The notes under the pieces are model-generated. The model saw nothing but the letters and a program-made list of their open reading frames with translations. It did not search any database and had not been told where the DNA came from. A stretch of DNA of 64,000 nt. Origin: a bacterium. Lineage in GTDB: Bacteria > Electryoneota > RPQS01. Numbering within the stretch: the stretch's first letter is position 1; each line of letters opens with the position of its first letter. The translations under genes were made by a program, and so were the position numbers. Shown here in pieces: positions 54,547 through 61,500 of this stretch. The DNA lies in assembly GCA_036504735.1 (NCBI GenBank), contig DASXUQ010000018.1, forward strand, positions 62,001 through 126,000, written 5' to 3'.

Positions 54547-54614
54547 GAGGTGGTTTTCTCTTGTAGATTGGGCGGCGGGTGCCATCCAGACACTATCAGA
54601 TAGTGCGCACCCGA

Positions 54615-54797
54615 TGAGGTGGCGGTCTCCGTGCCGCGACACGAGAGACTCATGTTCCGACGGTCTCCGTGCACCACAGGAAATCTGTGTTCCGGGGCAG
54701 TTTGCACCGCGACGGATCGTCTTAATTCCCGGCGGCATGGAAGCCGCTGGCTAATCGGCAATCCTCTTTTTTCAGAGTGGCGGGCTGGAACCCGCCG
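54615..54797. repeat. REP-like repeat block left of RAYT 2
   Basis: Contains one dimer of the 33/36-bp units, then a module with GGCGGC-ATGGAA-GCCGCT and GGCGGG-CTGGAA-CCCGCC hairpins (54779-54796). The last 130 or so bases match 55697-55829 at about 95% by eye. Confidence 0.85.
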
Positions 54798-55305
54798 CAC
54801 CAGACGTGCCGTCATGTGTGTCAGCCGAACCGTCTAAGGCGATTTTCCAGTAAGGGGTCACGATTCGGAAGGATTCGTTGTAGTATTCCGCCGCGCTCGA
54901 CCAAGGATACGTGTGCGGACTCTCGGCAAGACCGACCCTGACCGGGTTATCGTGAACATACACAAGTTTTTGTTGAAGAAACCGATCGTGCAGCACGATC
55001 TCAGACCAGCACCCTTCCTGCCAGAAGGTCCCGATGCCGATTCGGTGCGTCGAATAACTCTTGACCTGTCCCACCCACCGCGAAATCGTCAGCGGTGATC
55101 TCGGATAGACCAACACATGCAAGTGATCCGGCATGACAACATAGGCGATCAAGGGAGCCTGGCCACGCTGGGCATAAAAGGCCATCGTTTCCACAACGGC
55201 AAGAGCAACTGCCGAATTCGTGAACACTGGTTTACGGTGCGCAGTGGACACGGTAACGAAGAACAACCGGTTTGCCTCGAGACGGTCAGCAGGCACACGG
55301 TCCAT
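54772..55305 (-). CDS. REP-associated tyrosine transposase (RAYT) 2
   Basis: 177 residues. HUH motif HLH (His61, His63) in MPDHLHVLVYP, catalytic Tyr116 in KLVYVHDNPVRVG. RBS GGGGAAG upstream. Related to RAYT 1. Its last 15 or so residues (DGTSGAAGSSPPL in part) are encoded by the REP-like block, which supplies the stop codon, so the normal C-terminus has been changed or extended. Likely active on the adjacent hairpins; activity not proven. Confidence 0.93.
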   Translation of the reverse strand: MDRVPADRLEANRLFFVTVSTAHRKPVFTNSAVALAVVETMAFYAQRGQAPLIAYVVMPDHLHVLVYPRSPLTISRWVGQVKSYSTHRIGIGTFWQEGCWSEIVLHDRFLQQKLVYVHDNPVRVGLAESPHTYPWSSAAEYYNESFRIVTPYWKIALDGSADTHDGTSGAAGSSPPL

Positions 55306-55331
55306 GAACAGCTTCCCCTTTCATGTCCGGT

Positions 55332-55829
55332 GGCGGGTTCCATCCCGCCTTACCAAAATGGCATACCCGATTAGCCGGCGGCCTCCGTGCCGCCGCAGAA
55401 GATTCTTGTTCAGGCGGTCTCCGTGCCGCCACGGGACATCTGTTCCAACGGCCTCTGTGCCGACACCAGAGACTCATGTTCCGACGGCCTCGGTGCACCA
55501 CGGGGAATCTGTTCCAACGGCCTCCGCGCCGCGACACGAGAGACTCATGTTCCGACGGTCTCTGTGCACCACGGGGAATCTGTTCCAACGGCCTCTGTGC
55601 CGACACCAGAGACTCATGTTCCGACGGTCTCCGTGCACCACAGGAAATCTGTTCCAACGGCCACTGTGCCGACACCAGAGACTCATGTTCCAACGGCCTC
55701 TGTGCACCACGGGAAATCTGTGCTCCGGGGCAGTTTGCGCCGCAACGGATCGTCTTAATTCCCGGCGGCATGGAAGCCGCCGGCTAATCGGCAATCCTCT
55801 TTTTTCAGAGTGGCGGGCTGGAACCCGCC
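55332..55829. repeat. Expanded array of alternating 33/36-bp REP-like units
   Basis: Begins with GGCGGG-TTCCAT-CCCGCC (55332-55349), then at least ten consecutive units from 55377 to 55719. From 55442 they alternate: 36 bp type (GTTCCAACGG then CTCTGTGCCGACACCAG, ending ACTCAT) and 33 bp type (GTTCCGACGG then TCTCYGTGCACCACGGG, ending AATCT), giving four dimers of 69, 71, 69 and 69 bp. It ends with GGCGGC-ATGGAA-GCCGCC and GGCGGG-CTGGAA-CCCGCC hairpins (last at 55812-55829). Confidence 0.9.
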
Positions 55830-55836
55830 GCCTCAA

Positions 55837-57195
55837 TCAAATCCCGTCCGCCGCCTCTTCAAATCCTTTCCTACCCATCAAACCATACGTCAGGACTTTG
55901 CCTAATTCCACGCCGGGTTGGTCGAAGGGGTTGATGCGGTAGAGGGAGCCGGCAAGGGCAGTGGTGACTTCGAGCAGCATGAAGAACTCGCCGACGCTGC
56001 GGGCATCGAGGCGCGGGAAGCGGATGGTAAGGGAAGGCCGCTGCTGACGGGCAAGGGCCTCACGCGTGGCGGCGAATTCGGCGGCCATCAGCTTGTTCAT
56101 CGACTGCCCGCCCAGATAGTTCAGCGAGGAGACTTCGGGATAGATGGCGGGCAACGGCAGCGCGGTGCGGAACTTCTCCACTTCGAGGAACAGGAACACC
56201 TTGTCGTGCGGGCCTTCGATGTAAAGCTGCACCTGCGAGTGCTGATCGGTCGTGCCCAGCGCCTTGATTGGCGTCGGTCCCACATTGACTGTCTTGCCGT
56301 CGATATCCTTGGCCTTGCCCAGCGATTCGGCCCAGATCTGGCGGAACCAGTCGGCCAGCAGATAGGCGGAGTTGGCGTAGGACATCATCACGTGCATCGG
56401 CTTTTTGTGCGCGGTATCGAACAGATAGAGCAGCGCGGCCATCTGCGCGGCGGGATTTTCGGCAAGGTTATCATTCAGGCAGCGGTCAGCCATTTCCGCC
56501 GCGCCATCCAGCATTTGCAACACGTCGAAGCCCAGGCAGAAGGCGGGAAACAGACCAACGGGACTCAGCACGGAGAACCGCCCACCCACCGCCGTCGGCA
56601 GATCCAGCGTCGGCAATCCTTCTTCCTGACAAAGCTTGCGCAGATCACCCGAGCGCGGATCGGTAGTGCAGACCACGTGTTCTTTCCACTGCGGACCGAG
56701 AGCTTTTTTGAGGCGGTCGAAAATCAGCAGCGTGGCCGCGGCGGTTTCGGCGGTGGCGCCGCTTTTGGAGATAATGTTGTACACCGTATCGCGCGGCTCG
56801 CAGAAATCCAGCAGGCTCCAGGCCTGGTCCGGATCCACATTGTCCAGCACAAAGAACCGGCTGCGGCCACCGCGCTCTTCCCATGAGAGCAGATTGTGCA
56901 GCGGGTGGGCCAGCGCATTGAAGATCGCCGCCGGTCCGAGGGCCGAGCCGCCGATTCCGGCCAGCACAAAATTATCGATACCGTGGAAATGCTCCGCCGC
57001 CTGCTGGCTGGAAAGATACGCGCCCATGTCATAAGGCAGATCGAGAAACTCGAGGGTGCCCATGTCATGGTGGCGGTTCAGATCGGCAATCGCCTCGTGC
57101 ATTCGCGGCGCAAGCTGATCCATCTGCTCCGTCGACACGCCGTGCGCGCCCACTCTGGCGCTGTAGGCATTGGTGGTATTCAGAGATAGGGACAT
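55837..57195 (-). CDS. pgi: Glucose-6-phosphate isomerase
   Basis: 452 residues, the size of the shorter bacterial Pgi type. Motifs GIGGSALGPAAIF, ISKSGATAETAA, GGRFSVLSPVGL and a late FDQPGVELGK (the isomerase signature). Interconverts glucose-6-phosphate and fructose-6-phosphate. Its stop is 8 bases from the REP-like array, and a triple-hairpin repeat lies about 60 bases upstream of its start. Confidence 0.95.
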   Translation of the reverse strand: MSLSLNTTNAYSARVGAHGVSTEQMDQLAPRMHEAIADLNRHHDMGTLEFLDLPYDMGAYLSSQQAAEHFHGIDNFVLAGIGGSALGPAAIFNALAHPLHNLLSWEERGGRSRFFVLDNVDPDQAWSLLDFCEPRDTVYNIISKSGATAETAAATLLIFDRLKKALGPQWKEHVVCTTDPRSGDLRKLCQEEGLPTLDLPTAVGGRFSVLSPVGLFPAFCLGFDVLQMLDGAAEMADRCLNDNLAENPAAQMAALLYLFDTAHKKPMHVMMSYANSAYLLADWFRQIWAESLGKAKDIDGKTVNVGPTPIKALGTTDQHSQVQLYIEGPHDKVFLFLEVEKFRTALPLPAIYPEVSSLNYLGGQSMNKLMAAEFAATREALARQQRPSLTIRFPRLDARSVGEFFMLLEVTTALAGSLYRINPFDQPGVELGKVLTYGLMGRKGFEEAADGI

Positions 57196-57258
57196 GATTA
57201 TTTCCGGTTGAAGAAAAGTTTCATGAAGGGTGATGTTGGAAGGTGCTTTGCTTCAAGA

Positions 57259-57379
57259 ACCCCCTTCTGATTCCCCCTTTTTCAAAGGGGGAAGGGCCAT
57301 CGGGTCTCCCCCCGTTTACGGGGGGACTAAGGGGGGGGCAGGTCTCCCCCCTTAGAATAAGGGGGGACCAAGGGGGGTC
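57259..57379. repeat. Triple-hairpin dispersed repeat, copy B
   Basis: 121 bp, same orientation as copy A at 26370 and differing mainly in the linkers between hairpins. It sits between the stop of the acetate transporter gene and the start of pgi, the same context as copy A. Confidence 0.85.
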
Positions 57380-57395
57380 TCTTCGCCTGTTATGC

Positions 57396-57965
57396 TTACT
57401 TTGCTCCCAGCGGCCACACCGTCTTTTTGTAGACTTCGTTCAGCACCTGCGCGAGGCCGGTGTAGATGGCGGACAGGCCGCAGAACAGGCCTTCCCAGCC
57501 GGCGACGTGGATAATGCTTTCATTTTCCGCGATGGTGCCCCAGGCCAACAGGAAGAATAGAATGGTCAGTGAACTGAAGACGACCTGCAGCGCGCGGTTC
57601 AGGCGCAGCGTGCCGACAAACATCACCAACGTGAAGACTCCCCACATGAACAGATACGCGGCGCGCGAGGTGGCATCCGGCGCATCGGCCACGCCCAGCT
57701 TGGGCATCACAAACATGGCGACCAGTGAAATCCAAAACAGTCCGTACGACGTGAAGGCGACGGTGCCGAAGGTGTTGCCCTTTTTCCATTCCATGGCGCC
57801 GGCGATAATCTGCGCCACGCCGCCGTACCAGATTCCCATGCCTAAAATCATGGAACTGAGACCGTAAAAACCGGCATTGTGAAAATTGAGCAGGACGGTG
57901 GTCATGCCGAATCCTAAGAGACCGAGCGGTGCGGGATTGGCGGTGGTGTCTTGTGTCTGGGACAT
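57396..57965 (-). CDS. satP: Acetate uptake transporter (GPR1/FUN34/SatP family)
   Basis: 189 residues with six hydrophobic segments. The family signature [14 protein letters not shown] is at residues about 10-23, with FHNAGFYG next and GTNTF-like constriction residues as GNTFGTVAF. Start ATG at 57965 is preferred by alignment to SatP, although no RBS is clear. Moves acetate/succinate with protons. Confidence 0.93.
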   Translation of the reverse strand: MSQTQDTTANPAPLGLLGFGMTTVLLNFHNAGFYGLSSMILGMGIWYGGVAQIIAGAMEWKKGNTFGTVAFTSYGLFWISLVAMFVMPKLGVADAPDATSRAAYLFMWGVFTLVMFVGTLRLNRALQVVFSSLTILFFLLAWGTIAENESIIHVAGWEGLFCGLSAIYTGLAQVLNEVYKKTVWPLGAK

Positions 57966-58338
57966 GGGAAGGTGGGGGTTGAGGTGTGGCCGACGGCGCA
58001 TGCGGTGCGGCCGGCAGAGAGGCATGTGGTTTTCGACAATGCCGTCCGGGACGATCCTGCTGTTTTCACACGATCAAGCTCGGGCAGAGGCCTACCGAAT
58101 CGGCAATGCACTGTAACTTTGCAATATAACAAACCTTGTGGACTGAGGCAACCGATCCTCTTGGAGCCGTAGCATTTTGAGAGACAGAAATGCACAGAAT
58201 GTACCCGTTGGATAGAGCGGTCCACTGCACGTGAATTTCCCCAACCTGTGACTTGGAGCAAGAATTGCTAATTAATCCATTATTCAGGGTCATGTTTACT
58301 GTTGGCGGAAAACCAAGCACTTGCGGAGTTGAAGAGGC
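57966..58338. other. Intergenic region upstream of satP and the C25 gene
   Basis: A divergent intergenic region without genes. Nothing could be supported on the minus strand beyond a T-rich stretch near 58125; the plus strand holds the promoter and RNA described separately. Confidence 0.4.
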
Positions 58339-58367
58339 TTGACAAACTGGAAAGTTTTTCCTATTTT
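58339..58367 (+). promoter_or_regulatory. Sigma70-type promoter of the RNA/C25 transcript
   Basis: TTGACA, 17 bases, TATTTT. Predicted start near 58374, about 25 bases before the nested RNA stem. Confidence 0.75.
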
Positions 58368-58398
58368 GAAACGAATCTCAGGGAGTCGGCTTTATAGC

Positions 58399-58519
58399 AA
58401 GTTCGCTAAGCTGTTTGTACCGTCAGTAGAAACTCCAATGCTTGTCGCCGGACGCTGCCTTTGGGCAGGGTTCCGGTGGAGTGCTCTCTGACGGCATGCG
58501 TAGCTTAGCGAACTTTTTT
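58399..58519 (+). ncRNA. Nested five-helix structured RNA with terminal U-tract
   Basis: P1: AAGTTCGCTAAGCT (58399-58412) pairs with 58502-58515, 14 bp perfect. P2: CCGTCAG (58420-58426) with CTGACGG (58488-58494). P3: ACTCCA (58432-58437) with TGGAGT (58477-58482). P4: CCGGA (58448-58452) with TCCGG (58472-58476). P5: CTGCC (58455-58459) with GGCAG (58464-58468). P1 is followed by TTTTTT (58514-58519), so the 3' side of P1 can act as an intrinsic terminator. No known class was recognised. Confidence 0.55.
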
Positions 58520-58537
58520 GTCGGGGACCGAAACTCT

Positions 58538-61500
58538 ATGGCATTTCCCACCCGTAAGATCCTATTTACATTTCTCTTGCTCCTGCTAATTGGTGGGAGC
58601 ATCTCGGTGCTCAGCGCCCTGCCCTCCGCCCGCAAGACTCCCCCAGCTCCCCCTGCTGCCAAAACCGTCAACGCCGAAAAGTCCACCGCCGCTACCCGCG
58701 CTGCGTTGCAGCTTTTGCGGCAGGAAGACGGCGAATTGACGCTGGAATGGAAATGTCCGGAGATTCAGCTCGAACGTGACCCGGTGACGCACCGGATTGC
58801 CGCCGTCATGATGAACGGCGCGGATCCCTGCCAAAAAACCGGTGTCCCGACCCTGCCGCAATTTACCCAGCTTCTGGACTGTCTGCCCGGCAAAGTCACG
58901 GCACAAGTCGTCGATATGGAGGCCGACACGCGGCTGCTTGGCGAGATGATCGCCACTCCCGAGGACATTATGGTAGATGCGCCTCCGGCTTCGGACAGCA
59001 CGCGCGGCGGACAGGCCCTCGACTCGCCCGCAGAACGACTGTCCTGGAGCGAGCGCGCCTCCCGCACGCCGCTGATTTCCGGCATGTGGCCGCCGCAGGT
59101 GGTCAGTGTACAGGAGGCCGGCGTTTACCGCGGCCACCGGCTGATGTCTCTGAATATTTTTCCCGTACAGGTGGACGCCCAGCGCGGCGTAGCGCACGTG
59201 GTCAAACGCATTAAGGTACGGGTGACCATGCCGCGTAATGCCACGGCCGTCAGCCGCATTCCCGATCAGGCGTCCGAAACCGACATGCTGCGCAAGATGC
59301 TCGGCCAGCTCGCGCCCACAGCACTGGCGACGCGCATGCCTGAAGCCCTTGAAGGACGCGGCGCGTCGGGGCGGAACCGCCTCGATGATTTCGACCCCTT
59401 GCATCCCCGCTGGAAGATCATCGTCAGCCAGCGCGGGATTGTGCGCGTGACCGCCACGGATCTGCGCTTTGCCGGATGTCCCGTCGAACAGATCACCGCG
59501 CGGGAAGTGCATCTCAAGAATCGCGGGCACGAAGTCCCCATCTACTTTTCCGGTGAAGAAGACAACCGGTTCGATGACGGCGATTATTTCGATTTCTACG
59601 GCATCCCCAATCAACAGACCTACCAGTCGTTCTCGCCGTCCTTTTATCAGGACCCGTGGACCAATGAGAATGTCTACTGGCTGTCGTGGGGAGACGGTCA
59701 GCCCGGTTTGCGGCTGGCCAATGAGGATGGAACCTATCATCCCGACTGGTCGCCGCAGCAGGTGCATCAGATCTCCAATGTCCAGACGTCCTTGCACTTC
59801 GAAGCCGACTGGAAGTTCGACCGCCTGCAGGCCAGCACCTCTCAGTTCGCTCAAACGTTGCTGGCAAACGGTCCTTTGGGAATCCACCAGGACCATTGGT
59901 TCTGGGGTACGCCGATTGAAGGCCTGAGTTCACGCAGTTTCCTGGCCTATCTTCCCTTTCCGGCCACGTCGGGCCCCGAGGCTCTGTACAATGTGACCGT
60001 GCGGGCCTGCCTGCAAGGGTATACCTTCTCGGACGCCGAGCCGATGGGCAACCACCGGGCCATTGTGTATGTCAATGGGCGGACGGCTCCCGGACTGCAG
60101 GGCGGTAAGATTACCGAGAGGGATAACTTTCCGGTATGGAAGAACCAGACGCCGATTATTTTGCAGACGCGTCCCACGGATACGGCGGGCGTCGGCATCA
60201 CCGCCGGAACGCTGGAGCAGGGGAATAATGTCATTTCCGTGTCTCTTCCCGGCGATGGTCTGGCGGGCGCAAACGACAAGGTCATGGTCAACTGGTTCGA
60301 GATCGACTATGCCCGCGCGCCCCGTGCCTCTTACGACGGATCCATCTATTTCCCGTTCGATACAACTCGCGGCGACACCTATTCCTTTGAAATCCGCGGC
60401 TTTGCCACCCGCAACATTTCCGTCTGGAAGCTGGACCATGCGCGGCTTACCAATGTGCTGGTGCGGCGTGTCAATCCGGCGGATGAAAGCCCAAGCTGGG
60501 CGGCGCGCTTCCAACTGATCAGCGACGGCGCCTATCAGATGGCGCTGTTCGATGACCGGTATCCGCAACATCCCGCGGCGATTGTGCCCGAGACCTCCAA
60601 CCGTGATCTGCGGACGCTGAACGGCGCGCGCTACCTGATCATTTATCACGACAGTTTCGCCAATGACCCGGCGGCTTCCCCCTGGCTGCAGCGGCTGGAC
60701 AGTCTGCGCCGCGTGACCTTCGACGGCTCGGTGGATACGATTCGAGTCTCACAGATTTATGAGCAGTTCAATGACGGCATCGTCAACCCGGAAGCGATCC
60801 GCAATTTCCTGAAGTACGCCTATGAACACTGGGCGGTGCGTCCCACGCATTGCTGCCTCGTGGGAGACGGCGTGATGGAAAACAAGTACAGCGGCGCGCG
60901 GCAGGGCGATCTGATTTCCAGCCTCTATACTTTGACTACCCAGTACGGAGCCACCGCGGCGGATATGCTGTTCGGCTGCGTCTCCGGTCCTCCGTGGGAC
61001 ATTTTGCCGGACATCGCCGTCGGCCGCATTTCCTGCCGCTCGGCCACGGAACTCGAATCGTATGTCCGAAAGCTGATCGCCTACGAAGATCCGTCCCGCA
61101 CGGCCTACAACTCGCTGTATCACTGCACCATGCTGGCGGTGGCCGACAAGAAAGACGCGCAGTTCGATTTCCCCGGCGGCTACTCGGAACCGACCATTCA
61201 GACGATGCCGGACGAGATCAACGTGTCGCGCGTCTACCTCGACAGTCTGCCCTCCGGACAGGGTCCCAACGTGCTGCGCGACGGCTTCCGCAACGGCGCG
61301 GTGCTGATCAACTATAACGGGCACGGTGGTGGTGGTGTGTGGAGCGGCACCAACTTGATGGATGTGGCCGGCGTACGCCAGCTCAACAACCGCCGCGCCT
61401 ATCCGTTTATTACGAATTTTACCTGTTACGTGGGCGCGTTCGATGCCATCAATCAGGCCGACGTGCTCGGGGAGGCTTTCGAATTCGCCCAGAACAACCG

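Larger units (their letters stand above)
54615..55829. mobile_element. REP-RAYT element 2 with expanded array
   Basis: A RAYT gene bordered by REP-like hairpin blocks; the block upstream of the gene has expanded to a tandem array. The block right edge is the same sequence at both sides. Confidence 0.7.

Noticed and set aside
54547-54738. N-terminal extension of the small membrane protein at 54070-54546
   Set aside because: The extension is the translation of a REP-like block and matches the array's frame; the ATG at 54546 gives the conserved HIHLMLNHVP start.
55286-55771. Repeat protein encoded across the REP-like array
   Set aside because: Both strands give open frames because the units lack stop codons; the translated repeats follow the DNA unit lengths, and no RBS or domain supports a protein.
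55332-55829. CRISPR array
   Set aside because: Units are 33-38 bp with no constant repeat separated by unique spacers; whole units vary and each contains a short hairpin. No cas genes lie nearby.
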